DNA of 64,000 bases, from positions 37,462,043 through 37,526,042 of the forward strand of contig NC_079202.1 in the NCBI RefSeq assembly GCF_026745355.1. Direction: 5' to 3'. Source of the stretch: Beta vulgaris subsp. vulgaris (Eukaryota > Streptophyta > Magnoliopsida > Caryophyllales > Amaranthaceae). Every line of letters starts with the position of its first letter. The first letter of the stretch is position 1. The notes beneath the pieces are model-generated. The model had not been told where the DNA came from. It did not search any database and was given only the letters and a program-made list of their open reading frames with translations. This document shows positions 46,396-57,101 of the stretch, piece by piece. The translations under genes and the position numbers were made by a program.

Positions 46396-48185
46396 AAATC
46401 CCCCACTTTGACTGAGGTTCAGGAGACCGAAAGTCAAAGTATCGACGTCGGGACGGAGAACGGTTCTAAACGCTCTGCAGTTTAGAACTGATCAATATAT
46501 GTCTGTCTCTGCAAAAGAAAGTTAGTATGCAGGACAATAACTACAAGCAATCTAATTACCTGCAACTGAAGATGTTAATTTATAGGTGCAAACAACTCAG
46601 ACAAAGCACATAATGATGCAATAGACTCTCTAAGGATGCATGAGACGCAATGCAAGGACTAATGTTATGCAAAGCTAAGGGTTGACACGTCATGCAAGTT
46701 CAGGGTTATGCAAGAATAGAATGTATGAAATGGAATGCAAGATCGGGCTTTTACAAGGCTAGGATATGTGTAGAATGATAGAATGATAAAAACTAGATAG
46801 AATAATTTTCAAAAATCGTTTTTAGTAAATAATCGGGGTCCGTAATCGAGCTTCGCAGATTGCAACTCTTCGGGAGTTTGATTTGGAGGAACCACTGCAT
46901 GAAGGAATCCCCCACGTTGGGTGAGATTTCCTTGAATTAGGCATTATGAGCCTTGATTGAAATGTGGTTGACATATCTTAAATGTCGAAAGTTGTTCGCC
47001 GGGGATTTTTCTTTGGGGAGTTGATACAGGCAAAGTCAGATATCGCCAGAGACCAATCTAATTGTCGGAGAGTCCTTCGGAACAAGGAGAGTTTTGATTA
47101 AAAATATAAAAAGGTTTAAATTTGTGACTCGAATGAATGTAGGTAGGAAAAAGGCTTTGACGAAGCTAGGTGCAAGCTCGAGTCTATGTCGGGATCTAAA
47201 AAGAGATTATGCTCCTGAACTCTAGAAAATCAAATCATTACAACTTGCTTAATTTTATTTTATTAAAGCGGTCGGACCTTGAGATGAGGATTCTTACGTA
47301 TCCTTGCGGAATCAGACCATTCGTAGTTCTAGATCTGACTTTTTTTTATAATAATTATTTTTTATGTGCCCTAATTTTTTACTAGGCCGCCCTTTCGGGT
47401 TTTCAACCTAGCGGCCTTGGACATACCTTGAAAAAGGAGTTATCGTTGATGAAAGGTTGAAAGGTTTAAGCCTTGAAGTTTTAAGTTTAGTTGATTTGAC
47501 GAATGTAGGATCATGGATTTGAATTATATAGGCTAAGGTTTTAACGGATTGATGGAATTTGAATGAGGGGTAAAACTTGTGTGCAAGCCTCCTAGCTTGA
47601 CTTTTTATTTATTTTGTCTTTGGCTTTTTCTTTTTTTTTTTTTTTTGCATTTTTTCCTTTTGTGCATTTTCTTTTGCTTTTGTTTTTTTTTTTTTTGCTC
47701 TTTGATCTTTTTCACTTTTTCATTTTGCTTGGCACTGACTTTTTTATATATAATAAGGCTTGTGCACAAGTTATTGGTTTAGGGTATTGGGAGGCTTGAA
47801 GGCTATTTGTTGAGCTTTGATATTGAAGGCATTGTTTGGTTTATTATCATGGAGATGATGGTTTAAGAATGATGGAGGAAAGAGGGGAATAACTTCTTTT
47901 CCAAAGGATATCCATTTTTTATTTTTTTATTTTATATCTCCTTTTGTTATTATTAGTCAAGTTCTTTAATTTATTTAAATTTCATCATTGAATTAGAAGC
48001 ATACATAAAATGATGGAAGGCCAATGAAGATGAAAAGAAAATGCGATTATTCTATTAATTGAAAAGGAATGAAACAAGGCTTATTAGAAATCAAATTCCT
48101 AAATGACATAGACTCGACAAGAAGGGAAATGAAGGAGCTAGGGGAGGGACTCTCCGACTCAACCTAAAAAACAAACATTAAATGA
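46396..48185. other. non-coding 3' internal region of the gypsy element
   Basis: Occupies the place where pol would be. No protease, RT, RNase H or integrase motif is found in any frame. A pyrimidine-rich stretch (47600-47745) produces Phe-rich spurious frames. Confidence 0.7.
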
Positions 48186-49320
48186 CTAAGCCCCCTTCAC
48201 TATTGATACGATGCCCAAGGGGTTGTTGTTGTTGCCGACTTTTGCTGCTGGCGGGATCGGACGTCTGCCACTTTCAACCATGTCTTGCAGAGTATTCCTT
48301 AAATACCCAACACGCAGATGTTGGGTGTCCATTCCCTTAGTGGTACTTACAATAGGAATTAAGGTTCCATTTACTGGATCTATTTTCAAGTCCAGGGTCT
48401 GGAGTGGCACCGATAGGGTGTATTGCTCCTTTTGTGCGAAGCCTAATGAAGGCTTCTTCTAGAGTCATACCCAATGAAGTGAATGTTCTTTGAGGATTTT
48501 GATAACCTCCCTTTTTAGTAGTTAGGGCATTGACATTAGAGCTAGAAGGGTTGTTATTACTCTTCTTGAAAGAGTTGTTGTTATTGGAACCCTTGTTCTT
48601 GTTGTCATGTATCTCTTCCTCAATCAACAAGCCTACCTTATAAAGCTTCGTGAAAGACTCTATAGATTGGAATTTAATATATTCTCCGTACTTAGGTTGT
48701 AGATTATGGATCACCATTTGAACTTGATCCTCTTGAGATGGCCTATTAGTCATTTGTGCGGCTTTTTCCGTCCATTTGTTAAAGAAGGTGACGAAGTCTT
48801 TGTTGGAGTTTTCTTTAGTTAACTCCAGCTCAGGCAGGCCAATGGAAAGTTGAGTATTGTATATGTATTATTTGTGTAACTTCTCTGATATAGTCCTAAT
48901 CATTTAGCTTGGCTTTATTTAGTGATCTGAACCACTTGGATGGATGTGCATCCAAGGTTAAAGGAAAGACATAAGCAAACAAGTCCTTGTTCATGCCCTT
49001 AAGAACCATAGAAATGGAAAAAGCTCTCAAGTGGTCAATTGTGTCTTAGACCCCCTTTAATTTTGGGAAATCACCCAATGTTACCTTCTTAGGGAGTTTT
49101 TCCCAGCTTAGTTCAGGATCAATAATGTCATGGTCATGAGCCTGACCCTCGAGCGCAGGAATTGGCTGGATCAATTGCTCGAGTTTTTCAAATCTCAATT
49201 ATGTCTCAGTCTTGATTGGTGGTGGAGTGTTGCCTTGATCGTCTTCTTCAGTTAGCTTCTCCCTTACTACCTTAATCTCTTTTTCTTGTTCCTCAAGACG
49301 AGAGTTCATCAGTGTGAGTT
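48186..49320 (-). pseudogene. gypsy gag (retrotransposon gag domain), fragmented
   Basis: The capsid protein of the gypsy element. On the minus strand the retrotrans_gag block is readable across stops: HLRAFSISMVLKGMNKDLF, HPSKWFRSLNKAKL (about 49045-48890). Frame 48753-48337 follows with RPSQEDQVQMVIHNLQPKYG and an Asn/Ser-rich segment (NNNNSFKKSNNNPSSSN). The frame ends in CKYH near 48340. Frame 48410-48186 has YLRNTLQDMVESGRRPI, the region that follows the zinc-like Cys-His segment in this family. Several stops and one frame change make it non-functional. Confidence 0.78.
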
Positions 49321-49814
49321 GAGCCATGATAGCTCTGAGTTGTTCATTAGTGTCCCCCATTTTGGATGACAATTCGAAAGAGTCGAAGGATTCGTCCGAA
49401 AAAGTGAGAATGCTTTTAAGGAGTCTGGGAGTAGGTTGACCTTGTATCCCCTTATCGGGAGTTCCGAAGTTATAATCTCATGATCGTTCCTGAACAAAAA
49501 TCAAATGGACCTCGTAAATTTCAAGAAATGACGTTTTTGAAATGAGAAATGGAAATGGGAAATTGGAGAATGGAAATGGAAAGGAAGATGGGAAAGGATT
49601 TTGAAATGGAAATTGAAATGATTATGTGGTCTTGGACTTGACCATGGTGGAGACGTTGTCCTAACTATATGTAAATGCAGACATAGACTCGACTAGACTA
49701 TGCAAGCAGATTAAATGATTGGACTTTGCTGAGTACTAGACTTTGCACTTACAACAAGCAAACTAGACTCAGAAGGATTGTCTATGCTAGCTTCGCTAGA
49801 CTTAGGGGATGAAC

Positions 49815-50395
49815 TTTTATAGTCTAAAGACTGACTTTTATAGTCCGTAGACTGACTAGGGTTTACATATAATGCAAACAAGACCTAAGAAAACTTTATA
49901 ATCATAAGGCTAAGCTTTTATAGTCCGTAGACTGGCTTTATAGTCCTAAGATTCAGCTTTTGTAGTCCGTAAACTGGCTTTATAGTCCTAAGACTGAGCT
50001 TTTATAGTCCATAGACTAACTTTAGAGTCCTAAAAGTGGGCTTTTATAGTCCATAGACTGACTATAGAGTCCTAAGACTAAGCTTTTATAGTATGTAGAA
50101 TGACTTTATAGTCCTAAGGCTGAGCTTTTATAGTCCGTATATTGACTTTATAGTCCGAAGACTGACTTTTATATTCTGTAGACTATCTAGAGTTTACATA
50201 TAATGCAAACTAGACCTAGGGAAATTTTATAGTCCTAAGACTGAGCTTTTATAGTCCGTAGACTGACTAGGGTTTACATATAATGGAAACTAAACCTAGG
50301 GAAAATTTATAGTCCTAAGACTAAGCTTTTATAGTCTGTAGACTGACTTTATAGTCCTAAGAGTGACTTTTATAGTCCGAAGACTGACTAGGGTT
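49815..50395. repeat. minisatellite in the gypsy leader
   Basis: Roughly 22-bp half-units alternate: TATAGTCCGTAGACTGACTT and TATAGTCCTAAGACTGAGCT, making about 45-bp pairs with indels. Two interspersed blocks carry GGGTTTACATATAATG. It is part of the element's untranslated leader. Confidence 0.85.
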
Positions 50396-51581
50396 AGAAT
50401 ACAATGCAAACTAGACCTAGGGAATAAATTGGGCCTAAATGGACCTAAGATTTGGATTGGACTAGACTTAGACATAGATTGGAATGGATTAGGAATAGAC
50501 TTAGACTAGACTTCACATAAAGATGCAGATGGGACAAGATTTTGAAATCAACTAGACTTATATGGGCCTACGATCGACTCTAATGCTAGCGAATCTATGG
50601 ACTGAAATGCACATGGGCCTAAATGAACATAAATGAATTGGATTGAAATGTAAGTTTTTTGAAAATAATGAATATGGTAAGGTAAGATTTATAGGAAAGA
50701 TTAGTTGAACGGTAAGGAGAATAGGTGGGAAAGGTAGACATGCATGACAACTGTAACTCTATAATGACCATTTTTCTAGATGTACTTTTTAGGACGGACT
50801 CGACCTTGTATGAAAAGACTAACCTTTTTTTTTAATATTATACTGATGCAAACTTGTTATCTTAAGCTCGAACAAAGGTCAAAAGATTAATAAGCACGGG
50901 ACGAATAGCTTGCGTGCCATGCAATTGGTGCACGCGGCGTGCAGCCTATGCATTTGGCGCAAGCACATTGCGGCAAGCGCAACTTAATGCGTTTGGCGCA
51001 ATGCTCTGCTGCACGCATGTTGATAAATTGACGAAGATCCGAGTGAAAATGACGATTTGTTTTTTTGATGCGATTTGTAATAATTTCGGGCATAAAGCAT
51101 ATTAGCAAGCAAAAATTGCAATCACACATAAATGTCAGGTAACATGGATGCAAAAGTTCTCAACCTAAAGTCCAGTTCTACATTCAACTACTGGTCAGGA
51201 TTAGGTTAAGGCTAAAAGAGTCAATGACTAAGAGATTGATCCCACGCTCCGGACCCCTGCTGAAAGAGGTGGCCACATGTAAGATGCACTCCGGTCTCAA
51301 GTCAAGAACAAGAGAACAATGTCATGGTTTGGGTAGGCTTATGGCTAAGATCCAACACTATCGCTCAGGAAGCTTTTTGGAAGGATAAAGCACAAACCCA
51401 CCGGGGGTAACCTTACACATAAAACATGTGCTAGTAAGGCAAGGTAGATTGTCCTTATAGTGGCTGATCAAAGGCCATACACATGCAAAACCGTATATTA
51501 TTCAAAGGCATAAAAATAAGAATGAATCGTATTTTTTAAGTTTCACCCACTCATTTGAAAAAAATAATTTTTTTAAAAATC

Positions 51582-51603
51582 CTCCCCGGCGGAGTCGTCA
51601 AAT
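51582..51603 (-). other. gypsy primer-binding region
   Basis: Next to the 5' LTR on the minus strand: ATTTGACGACTCCGCCGGGG. The related truncated element has ATTTGGCGACTTCACTGGGG at 42726-42745. The tRNA was not identified with certainty. Confidence 0.55.
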
Positions 51604-53205
51604 TGTAGGCGTATTTTTATTTCACCTATGCAGTGTGAGCGAGTATTTGATTTGACTACCGCACTGTAAAGGTTTTACTGAAAATTATTTTGAAATAAGT
51701 CGCCAACAATACTTTTTAGGAAGAATCATAAATCTAGTTGGATATGGAAAACCATAGGGATAAATTATCCAATGTAGATTTCCCTGTCTAGACTCCATAT
51801 ATGGTCAAAATGAACCAAAGATTGAGTTCGAAGGTGGGGGTACAATACAGTCAGGAACCATATTGTCCATTGCTGGCCTCTACTAAATATCAATTAATTA
51901 CATATTTTATGCCAAAGAATAATCATATAATATTTTAAACACCATAAAAATAATTAGACTGAGTTGGTTTAGGAAACACATAAAAAGACTAATTTTAGTG
52001 ATATGTTATTTAGGCAATCAATATTACAAAGAACCTAACAGGTTGTCCAAATTAATCTGAATAATGTTAGAACCATTCTTTAGGTCTTGTTTAGCAATAA
52101 TAACATGTAGGTGATAAAAGCAATAAAGCAGGAACAATCATATAATATGAACATAATGATCTAGCAGACATATGATAATATATAAATAAAAATAGGAAGG
52201 ATTAGAATATATAGTAAGACGCTTTTATATAAAATATCTACATCATGAAATAAATTGTTAGTAACTTCAATATAAAGATAGAGCATTTATTCAAGGATCC
52301 TTAGGATTATACCTATGCGGTTTAGATTGAAGAGCACAACGATCTTTAGGCGGAGAAATCGTGGAACCAGGAACACATTATGATTAGGAATGGGAAATTG
52401 ATAAAAGTACTGAAAGTATTTGAGTGTTTAAGTATTTTGGAATTTGAAGTGTATGGCGGAGATATTTGTAAGTTTGTGTATTTGTAAAATAATAATGAAA
52501 AGTTGTGTTTGATTCAGGAAATCAGCCTGTATTTATAGGCAAGAAAAGATGTGCGCTCCACGCAAGACCTACACCAGGTGCAGTCCTACGTGGCAGGCGC
52601 ACTGTCACGCGTCAGGAACACATTGGTGTGCATGACGCAGCTAGCCCAATCAGATTTAGGCACGCGTAAACGCATTTTTGAAAAGATAGAAAAGAAAGAT
52701 TGCGTCTCACACGGGACTTGCGTCAGACGCGGGACTTTGTATAAGTCACAAATCCACTTGTCAGGTGTTCATTGGCTCGCCTGACGAGTTCAGACCAATG
52801 TACTAGATGCACGTGGCGCGGTGACCGCAGCCCCCGCGTCTGGCACATATTTTGTTATATTCGCTCTTTATTCAACGCGTCTTTCGAAGATACTTTTTTA
52901 TCCCTAAAATTCCGGAGATGGAATTTTACGGATTTAAATCTGATTTAAATTTATAAAAATATTTATGAAAAATATTAATTAAAATAATAAATGTTTAATT
53001 GGGCTCTTTAATAGACTTAAAACATTTTGTGGGCTTAAAATATAAATAATCATCATGAACAATTTATTGGGCTTTAGAATATCATTTCAAAACACAATTT
53101 TGGAATGGTTCTTTAGATTTCTCTTCCGTTGGGTCATGTCAAATAATACCGCGGTATGTTTCATCATTAGATCCTTAAATGGGGAGACACGATTATGTGT
53201 CTACA
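51604..53205 (-). repeat. 5' LTR of the gag-only gypsy element
   Basis: TGTAGGCG...GTGTCTACA, 1,602 bp with a 5-bp terminal palindrome TGTAG/CTACA. A minus-strand TATA box lies at 52530-52538. A GC-rich block with CGCGTC/GCGCAC words occupies 52545-52850. Confidence 0.88.
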
Positions 53206-53814
53206 ATCATCGCTAGCAAAGTAGGAGCAGTAATGCACCCATGCACTACAAAGGTGTGAGTTTGTACACCTACCCAAGTGGCTACCAGAGAGTTGCTACT
53301 TTCCAACCACAACAACCAACACCTTAACCAACACCTCAACCAACCCCTCACCCAATCCCGCAAATAACACATCAACCACACAACCCACTTATATTTAAAG
53401 AAGGGCAACATATTATTCTGATTATGAGGGTGAGTAAACTGTTTACTCATGCAGGCAAGACTACTCATTTAGTCAGTCACAAGCAGAGATTGGTTCACAA
53501 TATTCACAAATAATAACAAATCAAGCTTTATAGGTATGTAATTTGATGTAATTAGCTGATAATTCATTACGTTTTAATCTGATTTATTTTCCTTACTAGT
53601 CATATGCTAGGACTTAGCAATGGCTAGAAGGATGCAAAAAAGAAAAGTTAGTCAAAAGGTAACTTATATTTAGTTAATAACATGCTAGTACATAGCATGA
53701 TATAGCAATTACAGTCTTAAATGACACAAGCACTCTTCATATAGTTATATTATAAAGCATAAACAAACAACCAAAATCAGTACAAAATTCGAAGTCTTAA
53801 CGCTCATACTAAAT
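53206..53814. other. no secure gene
   Basis: Plus strand 53310-53395 reads as a Thr/Asn/Pro-rich stretch (TTTNTLTNTSTNPSPN), possibly part of the same decayed gene as 44535-44830, continuing across the LTR insertion. No domain was recognised. Confidence 0.35.
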
Positions 53815-54130
53815 CCCTACCACCCACCCTTTTTCATTGTAAGCATGACATATTTTCATTCTATCTTTCTTGCCTTTCCATTTACAATCTTCAAATTCTG
53901 TCTCACCAATATGACTTCTCTTCTTAGCTCTTGTTTTTCCTCCATCAACCCCAAGCTCAAATTTAGTATGCTCTTTAATATCACACCATTTGAATAACTT
54001 ACACCATCTTATATCAGTCTCAACATCATAGTCAGGACATGCTACAAACTTTTACCAGGGTCGTCCCTTGTCCAAGCTCAAATTTAGGTCATAACAAAAC
54101 CATAGCTGCATCTTTTGGGAGTTGGGGACA
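53815..54130 (-). pseudogene. decayed GRF zinc-finger fragment
   Basis: On the minus strand: KRCSYGFVMT (about 54105), then, after stops and a frame change, FVACPDYDVETDIRWCKLFKWCD (about 54045-53975), then a Lys-rich tail. The C...CP...C.LFKW.D spacing is that of a GRF zinc finger, as in the MULE gene at 28864. Here the last Cys before LFKW is retained. It is probably another TE-borne GRF gene. Confidence 0.6.
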
Positions 54131-54599
54131 TGGAACCAAAGCTATTTCTTGACATTGTGTTGCCTAGGATCACAAATAATTAAAATTAAAATTGGTGCTC
54201 ATTAAAGAAAACAATGATAGTAACATTAGATTTCATTTTCATTATTGCAGTTGGTTTGTAGCTGTGTAAATGAAGATGATGAAGTTGTTTTTTGCTGCTG
54301 ATGAACAAGAGCCTATATTTCTTTAGGAAGGACTATTGAAAGACTGCATTTTTCGATGTTGAATTATATTTGTATGTTGTTGTACTTGCATTTTGGCTTA
54401 TTTTTGCAATGTGTATCTCATTTAATGATCGTTGAAGAATTAGGTTGTATTTTTGGATTTTTATGCAGTGAATAACTGTTACTTTTGTAATTAATGACAT
54501 GTCACATTTTTTCTTTTTTCGGTACTAGTAAAGGTAAGTTATCAAAGTTTGGTACCTAAATTAACGCCTGTTTGAAAGGAGTACCCATACTAATACTTT
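54131..54599. other. no gene seen; CACTA terminus not located
   Basis: AT-rich. The right-hand CACTA element should end here, but no CACTA/CACTG terminus could be found, so its end is either diverged or deleted. Confidence 0.4.
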
Positions 54600-54624
54600 T
54601 TAAAGATGGTTAATCTAACTGAAA

Positions 54625-55160
54625 AGGCAATTTGCGTCGGATGTGAGGCGCCTATTTGCGTCACACATTGGTCCGACGCCAAAGGCCTCGACGCAGATAG
54701 CCCAGATATGATCTGCGTCGCATGATGAGCGACGCAAATGGTTGCGCTATTTGCGTCGCACCCTATATACGGTGCGACGCACATTATCAATCCCCAGCCC
54801 CCAATTCCATCCCAGTAGCCAACGAAATGTGCGTCGTACCTCGCTATTATGCGACGGACATTAGAAATTTGCGTCGCACCTACGCAATGTGCGATGCACA
54901 TTACCCTGGCTTGCCTGGGGAGGGAAATGTGCGTCGCACGTTGCCCTAGGTGCGACGCACATTGTAAATTTGCGTCGCACCTTGGGAAATGTGCGACGCA
55001 CATTTCCCTCCCCAGGCAAGCCTGGGATGGCAGGGCAATGTGCGTCGCACATTGCCTTGGTGCGACGAAAATTTACAATGTGTGTCGCACCTTGTGCAAT
55101 GTGCGACTCACATGGTGGAGCATCTGCGTCGCACTTTGTGCCATGTGCGACGCAAATGTG
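54625..55160. repeat. CACTA subterminal repeats (TGCGTCGCAC)
   Basis: More than a dozen copies of the near-palindrome GTGCGTCGCAC or its variants, in both orientations, spaced 15-40 bp. Such arrays are the binding sites of CACTA transposase proteins. They differ from the AGCGTCCG repeats of the CACTA element in the MULE, so the two elements belong to different families. Confidence 0.82.
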
Positions 55161-55326
55161 TGTTAAATTTTTTTTTTCTTTTTTTTCAGCATTTTTGTTG
55201 GTTTGTTTACATATTGCTAAAATTTGATGATTCAAAACTAAACAAGCATTCATATTAATAATTGTGAGGGGAAAATTCGGCAGAGTCTCCTTTGTAATAT
55301 GGATAACCCAAGAAATCGTTGGGAAA

Positions 55327-55328
55327 AA

Positions 55329-55407
<79 letters not shown>

Positions 55408-55514
55408 TTCCTCCGTTCCATAATAAGTGAAACACTTCCCTCTTTTATGTGAGAGCTTTTTTAAAGAAGTGTTTCACTTATTATGGAACGGAGGAAGTAT
55501 ATATATATATATAT
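55327..55514. repeat. (TA)n microsatellite hosting a MITE
   Basis: TA repeats with CATA variants at 55327-55406 and 55498-55514, interrupted by a 91-bp palindromic MITE. Confidence 0.92.
55407..55497. mobile_element. 91-bp Stowaway-type MITE, perfect 32-bp TIRs
   Basis: CTTCCTCCGTTCCATAATAA... on the left is exactly inverted on the right for 32 bases, leaving a 27-bp loop. TA repeats flank both sides, matching the TA target preference. It is almost entirely a hairpin. Confidence 0.88.
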
Positions 55515-55619
55515 CAAAACCTGTTTCAATACATCTCAAATGATCTCAACCAAGCAACCAATGTTGCAATACTCAACCAATAATGTACAACTACTACACT
55601 TACTAAACTAACAAGTTAG

Positions 55620-56930
55620 TTGGCCCTTTCTTCCCCCACGAGTTCTTTAAAGAATTGCGCAAAATGGTCTTTGAGTTCGTTGATATCTTCTATGGTGTAT
55701 GGCTCAACGCTTGGAGGAAAATCCTATAAGTATGTTAACTTAGTTAATAAACTTTAAAATTATATAAGTAAAGTATCGAATTTACAACATATATATACCT
55801 TCTTCAAATCATTTGACTCATAGAGAAAGCGGACGATTAGAAACATGTATTTTATAACGAAATAGTCGCATTCATCTCCTCCCGTTTGTTGAGCACACTA
55901 CACCACATTTAAATACACATATTAGAATCGAAAAATTAAGATATATTAAATAGAACTATAAAATGCGTATCAAATACAAAATCATAAGAGCTTTACCTTC
56001 ATAGATATCCAAGACAATTTTGTTGCTTTTTTGATACCTTCAAGGCGCAGGAATGATGTATATGCACTAAGTACAATAAAAGAATTACTATTTATAAAGT
56101 ATTTAAAATATCATAAAATACATGTAAGAATTATAAGAATTAGTAACTTACGTCTGAATCGATTCCTTGATATCTAAGTCTCTCTCTCTCCTAAGCGAAT
56201 CAAATACATATACGGTTTTTTTTGGATAGAGAAAGGACGAGAAGAATCCAATGTTGCCTAAAGCATGCAACAAAATGTGATGTTAACATATACTTTAACT
56301 ACAAGTTCATATATAAAGATAAAACAAAGTAAAAATTAGTGTAGCCAACATACCGTTGAATGTACGGAACCATGATGTATTTCATTTCTCGATTGACTTT
56401 CATTGTCCTTTACATGTAGTTGATCGCGGCATCTGGTTCATGGCGTAGCATGGTCTCTGAAATCATGCTAGGACACATGAAACCAATGTTTGAATCTCCA
56501 TTCACCTCATTTTCATCTGACAAGTACCTAGACTCCAAATATTTATAGTTAGATGCCAATAATAATAATAATAAATATCAATTTTGATTAGTTTAGAGTT
56601 TGAGAAATCTCACATCATAAATACTTGCAAAATGGATACATTGAGCCATTCTCCCGTCAGAAGTTGGAAAACATCTTGTCGGGAGAGAATGATCATCTGA
56701 TCAGTAGTATAGCTGAAGTAGGAACTCCTACTAACTGCGATACTAAAAGGCTCATCTGGGGTTTTTGGCAAACACAATTGATGCATCTCTTGACCGCATC
56801 AGACATATCCTCAAGTGACAAGCTAATCAATGGATCTATGTGTCTATGTGCAGACTCATCGGTGCAAGGATCATTAGCAACTGTTTTCTTTTTCTTCTTC
56901 TTCGCACCTTCTTTAGGTATATGTTCCTAA
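55620..56930 (-). pseudogene. Ulp1/C48-type cysteine protease domain of the CACTA element
   Basis: Proteins of this kind resemble SUMO proteases and are carried by some plant CACTA and MULE elements. The minus strand shows exon-like pieces: NDPCTDESAHRHIDPL (near 56860), GFMCPSMISETMLRHEPD (near 56490-56435) with KYIMVPYIQR near 56380-56345, ALGNIGFFSSFLYPKK (near 56260-56215), AYTSFLRLEGIKKATKLSW (near 56060-56005), and CAQQTGGDECDYFVIKYMF (near 55900-55845). The Gln.Gly-Asp-Glu-Cys-Asp pattern carries the expected catalytic Cys. Introns separate the pieces. Stops are present in the first two, so it is probably a pseudogene. Confidence 0.7.
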
Positions 56931-57101
56931 TTCAAATCGACTGCATTTTAATTCATATTATATATAAAATAAAGATTATTTAGTTTATATAAATCAAGAT
57001 TTCTAAGTATATACATTTAGATTTCTTATTATATACTAAATCATAATACAAACATAAGTTACTTGATTATCTGAAACTAGAAATACCAATTCTTTCGGCC
57101 A

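Larger units (their letters stand above)
44907..53205 (-). mobile_element. gag-only Ty3/gypsy element (8.3 kb, no pol)
   Basis: Two LTRs in the same orientation (44907-46395 and 51604-53205) flank 5.2 kb. On the minus strand: 5' LTR (right), a primer-site region TTTGACGACTCCGCCGGGGA, a long leader with a minisatellite, gag at 49320-48186, about 1.8 kb without pol, then a polypurine tract (AAAGTGGGGGATTTTA) next to the 3' LTR. Flanks are GTCAT (44902-44906) and ATCAT (53206-53210), a 4-of-5 target duplication. Having gag without protease, RT or integrase, it resembles TR-GAG type non-autonomous elements. Confidence 0.85.

Noticed and set aside
47579..47799. Phe/Leu-rich frames resembling a membrane protein
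   Set aside because: They arise from a pyrimidine-rich stretch in the non-coding 3' region of a gypsy element.
54480..54620. CACTA terminus
   Set aside because: Searched for CACTA/CACTG or CACAACAA near the outer edge of the subterminal repeats and found none; the end was left undefined.
54625..55160. CRISPR-like array of short repeats
   Set aside because: Repeats are palindromic, variable and irregularly spaced, in a plant transposon context with no cas genes.
54590..55258. overlapping Cys/Arg-rich frames on both strands
   Set aside because: They are readings of the palindromic TGCGTCGCAC subterminal repeats of the CACTA element.
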